Shown: one piece after another, positions 36,865 through 44,898 of the stretch
Layout of the letters: each line of letters starts with the position of its first letter
Numbering within the stretch: the first letter of the stretch is position 1
NCBI GenBank assembly: GCA_018267725.1
Contig: JAFDXY010000009.1
Location: 62,001-126,000, forward strand
Origin: Bacteroidota bacterium
GTDB lineage: Bacteria; Bacteroidota; Bacteroidia; Chitinophagales; Chitinophagaceae
DNA: 64,000 bases
Direction of reading: 5' to 3'
Program-made: the position numbers and the translations under genes
The notes under the pieces: generated by a model
Told to the model about the DNA's origin: nothing
Databases searched by the model: none
The model's input: the letters and a program-made list of their open reading frames with translations, nothing else

Positions 36865-38201
36865 GTATTAGTATTTTTTGCCAACGGTACTTCAACAATA
36901 AAAGTGGTGCCTTTGCCTAATACACTATCTACTCTTATTTTTCCGCCATGTGCATCAATAACAGATTTTACATAACTCATGCCTAAACCAAAACCTTTTA
37001 CATTGTGTACATTGCCTGTATGTGCTCTGTAAAATTTTTCAAACACTCTTTTTACAGTTTCTTTATTCATGCCAATTCCATTGTCTTCAATGGTGCATAT
37101 TAAATTATTATTTATTGCTTGAGTGGTAATGATAATATGCGGAGCAATAGTTTCTTTTGCATATTTAAGTGCATTATCAATTAAGTTAGAAATTAAATTA
37201 GTAAAATGTATTTCATCTGCTTTAATATCATCTTGCTCGGCATCTAAATGCAAATCAATCAATGCATTCTTATCTTTTAATTGCAAACTAAAATTTTCTA
37301 ATACTTCATTAATAACAGCATGAACAGAAAGTGCCTGCAAGTTTAATTGCAGCTCTTGCTTATCTAACAAAGCTGCTTGCAAAATAGTTTCTACATGCTT
37401 GTTCATTCTTTTATTTTCTTCTTTAATAATTCCGCTGAAATAGTTTAGTTTGGTTTTATCGTTTTGTACTTTTTCATTTTTAATAGCATCAATAGCTAAT
37501 GAAATAGTTGCCAAAGGTGTTTTAAACTCATGCGTCATATTATTAATAAAATCACTTTTTATTTCACTAAGTTTTTTCTGGTTTAATAGAGTTCTTACCG
37601 TAACATAAAAAGCAGCAATAATAATTAGCATAAAAACAGCGGCGGCTATTAATACCCATTGTAATGAGTGCCAAACTTGTTTATCAAAATTGGGTACTAC
37701 AATAATTAAATGCTCGGTTGGGCCAATACCTTCTAATGCCGTTCCACTTTCAGGTATAATGGGTGTATATCTTGTTTTGCTGTATGTTGTATCCCAAAAG
37801 GCTTTTGCAAAATCTGTTGTTTGCATTTCAATCTCATCGTTATTATCTGTAACTGCAAATTCAAACTGCAATTTTTTTAACCCTTCATCGTCAAATGCAT
37901 CTCTTATTTTTTTATAAATATCGTTTTTTGAATATTTGTCTTGAATAGATTGTGGTTTTAATAATCTTAAAAAATCGTTACCCAATCTAAACGTTTGTTT
38001 TTTAGGAAAGCGAAGTGAAGGGCCATTATACGCAACTTTTTGAAGTTCGGTTACAATGTTTACACCTACCTGATCTGTTTTTGTTAATACTTGTTCTTTT
38101 CTTAAAGCCAATAAATTATTTAGCCAAGAATATTGCATGGCAATTAACCCAAGTAATGAGAGTGATACCAGTAAAACTATAATAGGGAAAGTTTTCTTCA
38201 T
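36861..38201 (-). CDS. Orphan HisKA-type sensor histidine kinase
   Basis: 446 residues with the start at MKKTFPIIVLL. An earlier in-frame ATG at 38240 is rejected because a TAnnTTTG box (38207-38214) lies between the two. Two transmembrane helices (about 5-25 and 180-203) enclose a periplasmic sensor domain of some 150 residues. No HAMP domain is clear. The HisKA box MTHEFKTPLATIS has His224, followed by HATPase motifs NLIDNALKYA, EDNGIGM and FGLGMSYVKSV. It is not next to a response regulator on its own strand, so its partner is unknown; the LytTR regulator next door belongs to the other kinase. Confidence 0.9.
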   Translation of the reverse strand: MKKTFPIIVLLVSLSLLGLIAMQYSWLNNLLALRKEQVLTKTDQVGVNIVTELQKVAYNGPSLRFPKKQTFRLGNDFLRLLKPQSIQDKYSKNDIYKKIRDAFDDEGLKKLQFEFAVTDNNDEIEMQTTDFAKAFWDTTYSKTRYTPIIPESGTALEGIGPTEHLIIVVPNFDKQVWHSLQWVLIAAAVFMLIIIAAFYVTVRTLLNQKKLSEIKSDFINNMTHEFKTPLATISLAIDAIKNEKVQNDKTKLNYFSGIIKEENKRMNKHVETILQAALLDKQELQLNLQALSVHAVINEVLENFSLQLKDKNALIDLHLDAEQDDIKADEIHFTNLISNLIDNALKYAKETIAPHIIITTQAINNNLICTIEDNGIGMNKETVKRVFEKFYRAHTGNVHNVKGFGLGMSYVKSVIDAHGGKIRVDSVLGKGTTFIVEVPLAKNTNT

Positions 38202-38206
38202 CAATA

Positions 38207-38214
38207 CAAATATA
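38207..38214 (-). promoter_or_regulatory. -7 box five nucleotides before the histidine-kinase ATG
   Basis: The minus strand reads TATATTTG, an exact TAnnTTTG, ending 5 nt before the ATG at 38201. It predicts a leaderless or nearly leaderless mRNA and rules out the longer N-terminus. Confidence 0.45.
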
Positions 38215-38308
38215 ATTGGCAACGTTTTGAGATAGAGCAAAACATTTATTTTTTAACGCAGCGTTACAAGTTATTTTTTGCTCTTATTTAAAAAAGGTAT
38301 ATTGAAGT

Positions 38309-38860
38309 ATGGAATTAATAAAACCGGGATTATTATTAATATCAGATCCGTTTTTAAAAGATAAAAACTTTATTCGTACCGTTGTTTTAATATGCGACCA
38401 CCAAACTGATGGCAGCGTAGGCTTTGTTATTAATAAAATTTATGATTATACTATTGGTTATTTAGTTAGTGGATTAGAAGATTGCGATTTCCCTGTATAT
38501 GTTGGCGGGCCCGTGCAAGTAGATACCATTCATTTTTTACACCAACGCCCCGATATAATTGAAGGCGGTTTTGCAGTAACCAATAATATTTATTGGGGTG
38601 GGAATTTTGAACAAGTAAAAATTTTATTGCAAGAAAAAACACTTACACAAAAAGATATTAAATTTTTTATTGGTTATAGCGGATGGGATGCTGAACAATT
38701 AGCAGAAGAAATAAAAGAGAAAAGTTGGATTACAAGAATTGCAAACAAACAATTAGTGTTTAATAAAAATATAGATAACCTTTGGAAACAAGCATTAACA
38801 GGGCTTGGCGGAGAATATGAATTAATGACTAATTACCCTTTAGACCCTCAGTACAATTAA
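38309..38860 (+). CDS. YqgE/AlgH family protein
   Basis: 183 residues, the usual length. A cytoplasmic protein of unknown biochemical role; the family was linked to alginate regulation in Pseudomonas, but the mechanism is unresolved. The N-terminus [20 protein letters not shown] and the following [18 protein letters not shown] are diagnostic. [17 protein letters not shown] and [13 protein letters not shown] complete the pattern. It is a single plus-strand gene between the orphan kinase (divergent) and scoB (convergent), and shares a TTAA double stop with scoB. Confidence 0.93.
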   Translation: MELIKPGLLLISDPFLKDKNFIRTVVLICDHQTDGSVGFVINKIYDYTIGYLVSGLEDCDFPVYVGGPVQVDTIHFLHQRPDIIEGGFAVTNNIYWGGNFEQVKILLQEKTLTQKDIKFFIGYSGWDAEQLAEEIKEKSWITRIANKQLVFNKNIDNLWKQALTGLGGEYELMTNYPLDPQYN

Positions 38861-39513
38861 ATTTTCATCTCTTTTACATTATCACTCACAATTAATTTTC
38901 CTAAAGTTTTTTGTTTTACTTCTTCAACCGTTACGCCGGGTGCAGTTTCTAATAAAACAAAACCTTTATCGGTAACATCTAACACAGCCAATTCTGTAAC
39001 AATTTTTTTAACACAGTTTACACCTGTTAAAGGCAAAGTACATTGTGGTAATAATTTACTTTCTCCTTTAGGATTAGTGTGCATCATGGCAACAATAATA
39101 TTTTTTGCACTGGCAACTAAATCCATTGCACCGCCCATTCCTTTAACCATTTTTCCCGGAATTTTCCAGTTAGCAATATCACCTGTATCACTTACCTCCA
39201 TTGCACCTAACACAGTTAAATCAATTTTTCCGGCACGTATCATTCCAAAACTTTCGACACTATCAAACAATGCAGCACCTTTAATTAAAGTAACGGTTTC
39301 TTTTCCCGCATTAATTAAATCAGCATCAATTTCATTTTCGGTTGGGTAAGGCCCCATGCCTAAAATTCCATTTTCACTTTGAAAAATAACCGTCATATTA
39401 TCGGGCACAAAATTAGATACCAATGTAGGAATACCAATTCCTAAATTTACATACATCCCGTCTTTTAATTCTTGTGCAATTCGTTTTGCAATTCCGTATT
39501 TATCAAGAGGCAT
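38857..39513 (-). CDS. scoB: 3-oxoacid CoA-transferase subunit B
   Basis: 218 residues. With subunit A it moves CoA from succinyl-CoA to acetoacetate or a related 3-oxoacid, a step in ketone body and branched amino-acid breakdown. The catalytic glutamate lies in the SENG motif ([11 protein letters not shown]). [13 protein letters not shown] near the start and [14 protein letters not shown] in the middle are family signatures. Acetate CoA-transferase is an alternative, but SENG and the subunit lengths favour the succinyl-CoA:3-ketoacid type. It is separated from scoA by 137 bp that hold repeat copy E, longer than usual for these paired genes. Confidence 0.92.
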   Translation of the reverse strand: MPLDKYGIAKRIAQELKDGMYVNLGIGIPTLVSNFVPDNMTVIFQSENGILGMGPYPTENEIDADLINAGKETVTLIKGAALFDSVESFGMIRAGKIDLTVLGAMEVSDTGDIANWKIPGKMVKGMGGAMDLVASAKNIIVAMMHTNPKGESKLLPQCTLPLTGVNCVKKIVTELAVLDVTDKGFVLLETAPGVTVEEVKQKTLGKLIVSDNVKEMKI

Positions 39514-39552
39514 AAAATTATTTTATATTTATAATATATAGTGTATAATTGT

Positions 39553-39628
39553 TTTTTGTTACAAACTTTTGTAAGTTTCATCGCCTTTTGTTGCGTCGCA
39601 CACTTGTACGCTTTGTTCTTTATTCAAC
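39553..39628 (+). repeat. GTTGCGTCGCAC element, copy E (scoA-scoB spacer)
   Basis: The core begins at 39590 and continues ACTTGTACGCTTTGTTC up to TTATTCAAC. The companion box TTTTGTTACAAACTTTT lies at 39554-39570, 19 nt away, and here extends into the palindrome TTACAAACTTTTGTAA. Core to the scoB ATG is 77 nt, the exception to the 40-44 nt seen elsewhere. Confidence 0.8.
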
Positions 39629-39650
39629 AACAATAATTTTCAATTTCTAA

Positions 39651-40352
39651 TTATGCATTATTAATTTTTACTGTTCTTCTTTCAATTCTTTTTTCATAAT
39701 TTTTTCCTTCAAAAATTCTGTGTACATAAATTCCTGCAACATCAATAATATCTGCATCTAATTCTCCGGGTTCAACTAAATGTTCTACTTCTGCAATAGT
39801 CATGTTTGCTGCTTTTGCCATACTTGTAGAAAAATTTCTGGTAGCTTTTCTAAAAATTAAATTACCAAGTTTGTCTCCTTTCCATGCTTTTACTATTGCA
39901 AAATCGGCATGCAGTGCATATTCCATTAAATACATTTTATTATTAAATGCTCTTGTTTCTTTTCCAACTGCAACTTCGGTTCCGTAGCCTGCAGGTGTAT
40001 AAAATGCAGGAATACCCATTGCTGCCATTTGTATTCTTGTTGCTAAAGTGCCTTGCGGTATTAAATCAACTTCTAATTCTCCGTGCAATAATTGTCTTTC
40101 AAATTCTGCATTCTCTCCAACATAACTACTCATCATTTTTTTTATTTGTTTTGTTTTTAGCAACAAACCCAAACCAAAATCATCTACTCCCGCATTATTT
40201 GAAATACAAGTAAGGTTATTAATTCTTTTTTTTACCAAAGCTGTAATGCAATTTTCAGGAATGGCATTTAAGCCAAAGCCGCCTACCATTAAAGTTGTAC
40301 CGCTTTGTATATCTGCAATAGCATCATCGGCACTCGCATATACTTTATTCAT
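39651..40352 (-). CDS. scoA: 3-oxoacid CoA-transferase subunit A
   Basis: 233 residues, partner of the SENG-bearing subunit. The CoA-binding signature GGFGLNAIPENCI (23-35) and NAGVDDFGLGLLL near 55 are typical, as are FYTPAGYGTEVAVGKE and the ending region around EPGELDADIIDVAGIYV. The subunit supplies part of the CoA site but no catalytic residue. It starts 11 bp after the DUF4296 gene, so it probably belongs to the transcript starting at the PorD-like gene, an unusual pairing of envelope and metabolic genes. Confidence 0.93.
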   Translation of the reverse strand: MNKVYASADDAIADIQSGTTLMVGGFGLNAIPENCITALVKKRINNLTCISNNAGVDDFGLGLLLKTKQIKKMMSSYVGENAEFERQLLHGELEVDLIPQGTLATRIQMAAMGIPAFYTPAGYGTEVAVGKETRAFNNKMYLMEYALHADFAIVKAWKGDKLGNLIFRKATRNFSTSMAKAANMTIAEVEHLVEPGELDADIIDVAGIYVHRIFEGKNYEKRIERRTVKINNA

Positions 40353-40363
40353 AATGTAATAAT

Positions 40364-40723
40364 TTATTTTACTAACTTATCAAGTCTTTTTGTTTCTTTT
40401 TGTTTCATTCTTTCTGCATAAATAGCAAGAGAATCAAACAACAATTTCATTTTATCAGGTTTAGTTTCTAAATACTTGTAAGAATTAAAAAACGCTTCTT
40501 TTGAAATATGATGTTTTTCAAGTGCCTCTCTATAAAATTGAAGGTTTAATTTTTTATTTTTTTGCAATGTATCTTTAGCAATAATCATATTGTTTAATTC
40601 TTCTGCACTTAACATATCAAACATTACCACTTTTATTGTATCTATAGATAAAATTTTTTGCGAATTATTTTTGCAAGCAGTAGTGCTTATTATTATTCCT
40701 ATAAAAATTATTTTTTTTATCAT
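40364..40723 (-). CDS. DUF4296 lipoprotein
   Basis: 119 residues. A lipobox STTAC places the lipidated Cys at 17. The mature part is almost wholly helical and charged; the arrangement VMFDMLSAEELNN, then YREALEKHHISKEAFFNSYKYLETKP and DSLAIYAERM is the DUF4296 pattern. The family is restricted to Bacteroidetes and its function is unknown. Its ATG overlaps the TGA of the upstream PorD-like gene (ATGA), so the two are coupled in translation and may work together at the envelope. Confidence 0.85.
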   Translation of the reverse strand: MIKKIIFIGIIISTTACKNNSQKILSIDTIKVVMFDMLSAEELNNMIIAKDTLQKNKKLNLQFYREALEKHHISKEAFFNSYKYLETKPDKMKLLFDSLAIYAERMKQKETKRLDKLVK

Positions 40724-41640
40724 TTTAATTGGTCTCTGTATGTTGCTGCACTTGCAGCATCTAATTTACTTAAAACTTCTAAGGCACGTGTTTTTACATC
40801 GCTATCTGCATTTTTAAAAATACCAATAAATTCTTGTGTTTTAGTTTGTGTTAAAAACTGAACAATCATTGTATTAGGAATTTCTTTGTTAAATGCTTGT
40901 AGTTGAATTAAAGATTGCAAAATATTATTCTGTGCTTCTTTTTCATTTTCATACATTTTATCTAACCCCGCACGATAGTATGAATAAATTACATCGTGAA
41001 TAATATTGTTTCTTGCATTTACTAAATTCTCAATTAACCAATATCTATTAAATAAACCATCAAAAGAACGCCAACCATTTATACCGCTTCCTTCGGGTGC
41101 ATTGTTTACAATATTTTGTGCTTTTTTATAATATGTTTCTCCGGCTTTTGGAGAGAAGGAATCAAAATCTAATGCAACAATTAAATAGGCATAGTATGCT
41201 AAGCAAGCCGATAAATTTGATTTTAATGCATCTATACCTTGCACTCTGTTATCATCAAACTCAATAGGTTGATATTCTATATACTTGAATAATATATCAG
41301 GATCTTGAAAATTTACAATTGCAGATTGATAAGATGCATTATACACGGGCCTTGCAGCTTGTACAATTAAAGTTGCTTTAAATGTGTTTTGATCTGTTCC
41401 GTTATCTAAATTTAAAACGAAGCTGCAATTAATTCTTTCGTTTTGTTTAAAAACTTGATTAGTCCATTTTCTGCTATTTAAAAAATCTGTTAATTGGTTT
41501 TGAAGTGTAACAAATATTTTTTTATCAACCGTAGTATTTATTCTGCTTGCATTAATACTAACTTTTGCCTGCAACTCTTGCGATGAGCTTAGTTTAGTTA
41601 TCAGTATTAAACATATTACTATTATATTTTTTTTAAGCAT
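40720..41640 (-). CDS. porD: DUF4835 / PorD-like envelope protein
   Basis: 306 residues with a signal peptide ending near LSSSQE. The opening strand QELQAKVSINASRI, followed by LTDFLNSRKWTNQVFKQNERINC, the long region GIDALKSNLSACLAYYAYLIVALDFDSFSPKAG, and the YYKKAQNIVNNAP stretch are typical of DUF4835. I recall this family being annotated as type IX secretion protein PorD; that link is from memory and the symbol is tentative. In many Bacteroidetes it lies between coaBC and recN, but here neither flanks it. A terminator separates it from rpoZ upstream. Confidence 0.8.
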   Translation of the reverse strand: MLKKNIIVICLILITKLSSSQELQAKVSINASRINTTVDKKIFVTLQNQLTDFLNSRKWTNQVFKQNERINCSFVLNLDNGTDQNTFKATLIVQAARPVYNASYQSAIVNFQDPDILFKYIEYQPIEFDDNRVQGIDALKSNLSACLAYYAYLIVALDFDSFSPKAGETYYKKAQNIVNNAPEGSGINGWRSFDGLFNRYWLIENLVNARNNIIHDVIYSYYRAGLDKMYENEKEAQNNILQSLIQLQAFNKEIPNTMIVQFLTQTKTQEFIGIFKNADSDVKTRALEVLSKLDAASAATYRDQLK

Positions 41641-41713
41641 GTTTACAATGTGTTAAACAAGTTAGTCTATATTTTATTTTTTTCAAAAACAAGAATTAAA
41701 TATAGCTGCAAGT

Positions 41714-41746
41714 AACAAAAAAACGACAGTAATATTACTGCCGTTT
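41714..41746 (-). terminator. Terminator after bamD-rpoZ
   Basis: A long hairpin AAACGACAGTAAT / ATTACTGCCGTTT with one mismatch (41721-41746) and almost no loop. In the minus direction a run of seven T follows. It lies 26 nt after the rpoZ stop. Confidence 0.8.
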
Positions 41747-41772
41747 TAAAGTTATGCTTTGTTAAATTTATT

Positions 41773-42117
41773 TTAACGGAATAAATCGTTATCGTTGTTT
41801 TTACGATAATACACTTTGTTTTCCATAAACTCTTGCGTTGCTAAAATTGCGGGGTTTGGCATTTTTTCATAAGCACGAGAAATTTCAATTTGTTCTTTGT
41901 TTTCATGAATTTCTTCTAAGCTATCTGTATGGCTTGCAAACTCTTCTAATTTATTGTGCAATTCTTCTTTTAAAGAAATGTTTATTTGGTTTGCACGTTT
42001 ACCAATAATTGCAATTGATTCATACAGGTTTCCTGTGTGTGCTTTAATATCTACCAAATTTTTTGTTTCAACAACATTGGGAATATTGGCACTAATTTGC
42101 CTTCTTAATTTACTCAT
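41773..42117 (-). CDS. rpoZ: RNA polymerase omega subunit, Bacteroidetes type
   Basis: 114 residues. The small omega subunit helps assemble and stabilise RNA polymerase. The Bacteroidetes form is recognised by the central TGNLYESIAIIGKRANQINISLKEELHNKL, with the conserved R-A-N-Q-I around residue 43, and the C-terminal PAILATQEFMENKVYYRK. It overlaps bamD upstream by 4 bp (ATGA), the normal arrangement in this phylum, and is followed by a terminator instead of coaBC. Confidence 0.9.
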   Translation of the reverse strand: MSKLRRQISANIPNVVETKNLVDIKAHTGNLYESIAIIGKRANQINISLKEELHNKLEEFASHTDSLEEIHENKEQIEISRAYEKMPNPAILATQEFMENKVYYRKNNDNDLFR

Positions 42118-42938
42118 TTTTTAATTTTTTTCAAGTATTCTAATGATTGGTTTTTTATTTTGGCTACATCTTGCAAATGTTTACTGTCAGAAAATCTTTC
42201 GTTAAAATCAGTGCAATCTGCAACAATTTTTTCAAAACGTTCTTGTTGTTTTTCTTCAAAACTTAATTCTGCATATTTATAATATGCTTCTATAGATTTC
42301 CATTTATATTCATCTCCCTTTCTAGAATCAGGAAAGTTTTCATTTACGGTAGCATAAGCAATTGATGCTGCTTTAAAATAACCCATATCAAAATATAATT
42401 GGGCACTTTTTGCATCTTTTTCTTCTAATTTTTCTCGGCACTGGTCTATAATTGTATTTGCTTCTTTTATTCTTGTTGAATTAGGATGCGTATTAATAAA
42501 AGCCTGCATCATATTCATTGCTTTGTTTGTGTTTGTTTGATCTAAGTTTACTGCCGGCGATTGTTTGTAATAAGTATAGGCTCTCATAAAATCGCACTCT
42601 TCGGCTTTTTTACTTCCCGGAAATGTTTCAGTAAATGTTTTAAAATAGTTTTCTGCATTAGCATAATCTCTTTGATAATAATAACAGTATGCTACTTTGT
42701 AAAACATATCTTCATATCGTTCTGTTCCTTTTATGTATGGAAACAAATCTTCATACAGTTGCTGAGCAAAACTGTATTTCTTTTCAGCATAAAATTGCTC
42801 TGCCATTTTATACTTATACTCATAATCTTTACTGCGAATTATTTTTGAAAAGCTTTTGCTTTTGGCAACCTTAACAGTTTTATGCGAACACGCAGTAAGT
42901 AAACAACAACAAACAATAAACGTAACTATTTTATTCAT
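42114..42938 (-). CDS. bamD: Outer-membrane assembly lipoprotein BamD
   Basis: 274 residues with the start at MNKIVTFIVCC. A TTG 12 bp upstream would add MSAF and run into the promoter, so it is rejected. BamD binds BamA and helps fold outer-membrane proteins. The lipobox LLTAC gives Cys17. The rest is five TPR-like helical pairs, with YKMAEQFYAEKKYSFAQQLYED, VAYCYYYQRDYANAENYFKTF and FPGSKKAEECDFMRAYTYYK typical of YfiO/BamD. It is the first gene of a two-gene operon with rpoZ, and a -7 box lies at 42948-42955. Confidence 0.92.
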   Translation of the reverse strand: MNKIVTFIVCCCLLTACSHKTVKVAKSKSFSKIIRSKDYEYKYKMAEQFYAEKKYSFAQQLYEDLFPYIKGTERYEDMFYKVAYCYYYQRDYANAENYFKTFTETFPGSKKAEECDFMRAYTYYKQSPAVNLDQTNTNKAMNMMQAFINTHPNSTRIKEANTIIDQCREKLEEKDAKSAQLYFDMGYFKAASIAYATVNENFPDSRKGDEYKWKSIEAYYKYAELSFEEKQQERFEKIVADCTDFNERFSDSKHLQDVAKIKNQSLEYLKKIKK

Positions 42939-42947
42939 AAAAGCGGA

Positions 42948-42955
42948 CAAAGGTA
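42948..42955 (-). promoter_or_regulatory. -7 box for bamD-rpoZ
   Basis: The minus strand reads TACCTTTG, an exact TAnnTTTG, nine nucleotides before the ATG at 42938. It overlaps the upstream TTG, which argues against that start. Confidence 0.5.
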
Positions 42956-43019
42956 AAGATTTGCGGCAATTTATAAAGAGATAAATTCTAAGTAGTTTTA
43001 ACTACGTTAATATTTACAC

Positions 43020-43051
43020 AAAAAAGCCTCACCTGTATAAAGTGAGGCTTT
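43020..43051 (-). terminator. Terminator after the OmpA-family gene
   Basis: A 9-bp stem AAGCCTCAC / GTGAGGCTT (43024-43032 and 43042-43050) with a 9-nt loop, then a run of T in the minus direction. It lies 24 nt after the stop at 43075. Confidence 0.85.
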
Positions 43052-43074
43052 CAAAATAAATTTATTATTAAAAA

Positions 43075-43857
43075 TTATTTTCCTTTTAAGTTTGGATGAG
43101 GAGCCGGAACTGTATTTGGACCTTCTTCGGTTGTTCCTTGTAGGTCAATAGTATGTGCATCTCCGCTTCCGCCATCATAGCTAAATATAAATCTGTTTTC
43201 AGCAATACCTTGTTTTTCAACTAAGTATTTAATAACAGCATTTACTCTTTCCCAAGCTAATTGTTGGGCAGCTTTGCTTGCTGCAGGATGTCCAATTACT
43301 TTTACTTTACAATCTGGATTAGCTTTAATTTTATCTGCTGCTGCATCTAATAATTTTTTAGACGCTGCACTTAAAACATCTCCAGATTTGAATTGTATGC
43401 TTGGTAAATCTGAAACATTACAAGTTGCTTTATCTTTTTTAGGCTCCCAATTTGCCATCATGTCTTTAATTTCTTTGCAACAAGCAGGCTCTGGGCATTT
43501 ACCAACTCCGTCTGCATTTACAGGAAAGCAACTTTGAGGGGTTAATAATTCTTTATCTCTGTAATCAGGCACACCATCACCATCAGTATCTCTTGCACGT
43601 CCATGACTATCAACAGCTGCACCAGCTGGTGTATTAGGTTCTAAATCAAATTGATCTGTAACGCCATCGCCATCAGCATCTGGTAAAACCACCTTAGGCA
43701 TTTTCATGTGCTTAGGGGCATTTAATTCGTTATAAACAAAGTTATTGGGGTTAATCCACCATAGAGGTTGAACTTTATTCTTTTTTGTTTGAGCAAAAGA
43801 GGCTACGCTTAAAAAGCTAACGAAGCCAAGTAACAACAAGTATTTTTTATTAAGCAT
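43075..43857 (-). CDS. OmpA-family protein with thrombospondin type 3 repeats
   Basis: 260 residues. A signal peptide (LLLLGFVSFLSVASFAQ) is followed by a linker and two calcium-binding type 3 repeats, DADGDGVTDQFD and DTDGDGVPDYRD. The C-terminal OmpA-like domain (about 140-235) has the strand VKVIGHPAASKAAQQLAWERVNAVIKYL, which binds peptidoglycan in the family. The usual NxxLSxxRA motif is altered to QQLAWERVNAV. No beta-barrel is included, so it is a periplasmic wall anchor. It follows the barrel gene by 44 bp, suggesting a two-gene unit in which the barrel and anchor work together. Confidence 0.88.
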   Translation of the reverse strand: MLNKKYLLLLGFVSFLSVASFAQTKKNKVQPLWWINPNNFVYNELNAPKHMKMPKVVLPDADGDGVTDQFDLEPNTPAGAAVDSHGRARDTDGDGVPDYRDKELLTPQSCFPVNADGVGKCPEPACCKEIKDMMANWEPKKDKATCNVSDLPSIQFKSGDVLSAASKKLLDAAADKIKANPDCKVKVIGHPAASKAAQQLAWERVNAVIKYLVEKQGIAENRFIFSYDGGSGDAHTIDLQGTTEEGPNTVPAPHPNLKGK

Positions 43858-43901
43858 ATTTTAAAATTTAATAGTTAATTTAAACAGATTATCTAAAAAT
43901 A

Positions 43902-44702
43902 TTACAACACAATATTTAAATGTAAAGTAGAAAGGCTGTAAATATCTTTTGTATTACCAGGAACCGGATTGCCGTCTAAATTATCATTATAGAATAAAGG
44001 AACAACAAATTTTTGTTCTGCACCTAAATTAATTTTGTTACTTAATTTAAATGAAACTCCTGCTCCAACATTGTATGCATGAAATAATGACCAACCCTTA
44101 CGACCATTTACTGTATTTCCGCCAAAAGTACCAATTAGGTTTTTTTGAGGATAGTATGAAATGTTGTAAGCACCTGTTGAGTTTTTAACCGAAACTTGTG
44201 ATGCAACTAAACTGTAACCACCTAACAAATACCAATCAACTTTAGGATTAGCTCTATAATAGCTTAATGTATTAAGTGATGCAATAAAATCTACACCCAA
44301 CATATGTGTCATATTTTTAGCAGCTACAGTAGTAGCAGAGCCGGGAATAGAAACAATAACACCTGTGTATGAAGGGCGGATAGATAACGTATGACCCAAC
44401 GCTTTTCTTAAAGAAACACTTCCTGTAATACCGCCGTTGTAGCCATTTGTTAAAACTGATCTATCGCCAACAATTAAACCGTTACCAAAACTTAAACCCA
44501 ATTCCCAACTGCTGCGAGGTTTGGGAGGGTAAGGAAATGAATTGTTTAAAAATTCATTGTACTGGGGCATTTTTTTAGTAGGAACAACTGAACTATCCTT
44601 CCAATTCCATCCCCAGTCTGTAGTAGTTTGAGCAAAACTGATTGATTGAAAAACAACCAATGCTAATGCTGCTAACATAATTTTTTGCATTTTGCTTGCC
44701 AT
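43902..44702 (-). CDS. Outer-membrane beta-barrel protein
   Basis: 266 residues. A signal peptide (MLAALALVVFQSISFAQ) and then alternating polar/aromatic strands, such as WELGLSFGNGLIVGDRS, HTLSIRPSYTGVIVSI and WYLLGGYSLVASQVSV, which suggest an eight-stranded barrel of the OmpW/OmpX type. It has no typical N-terminal plug. It ends in TLHLNIVL. The exact family is not assigned. It precedes the OmpA-like anchor and has a -7 box at 44752-44759. Confidence 0.75.
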   Translation of the reverse strand: MASKMQKIMLAALALVVFQSISFAQTTTDWGWNWKDSSVVPTKKMPQYNEFLNNSFPYPPKPRSSWELGLSFGNGLIVGDRSVLTNGYNGGITGSVSLRKALGHTLSIRPSYTGVIVSIPGSATTVAAKNMTHMLGVDFIASLNTLSYYRANPKVDWYLLGGYSLVASQVSVKNSTGAYNISYYPQKNLIGTFGGNTVNGRKGWSLFHAYNVGAGVSFKLSNKINLGAEQKFVVPLFYNDNLDGNPVPGNTKDIYSLSTLHLNIVL

Positions 44703-44751
44703 AGCTTGTATTTAAGGTTAATAGATTGCTTTTTAATACGAAAATCTGTGC

Positions 44752-44759
44752 CAAAAGTA
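44752..44759 (-). promoter_or_regulatory. -7 box for the barrel-OmpA gene pair
   Basis: The minus strand reads TACTTTTG, an exact TAnnTTTG, with a TTG 17 nt upstream that could serve as the -33 element. The distance to the ATG at 44702 gives a leader of about 43 nt. Confidence 0.5.
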
Positions 44760-44898
44760 TTAACAAATTACCGAACCAACAACAAAATATTTTTTTTCTT
44801 ATTTAAATCGGCACTCATATTGACACAGCCTTGTTGCAAAACGTTGCTTTTAATATTTTATTGTGTAGCATTAGTATTATTATATATTGCACAAGTTT

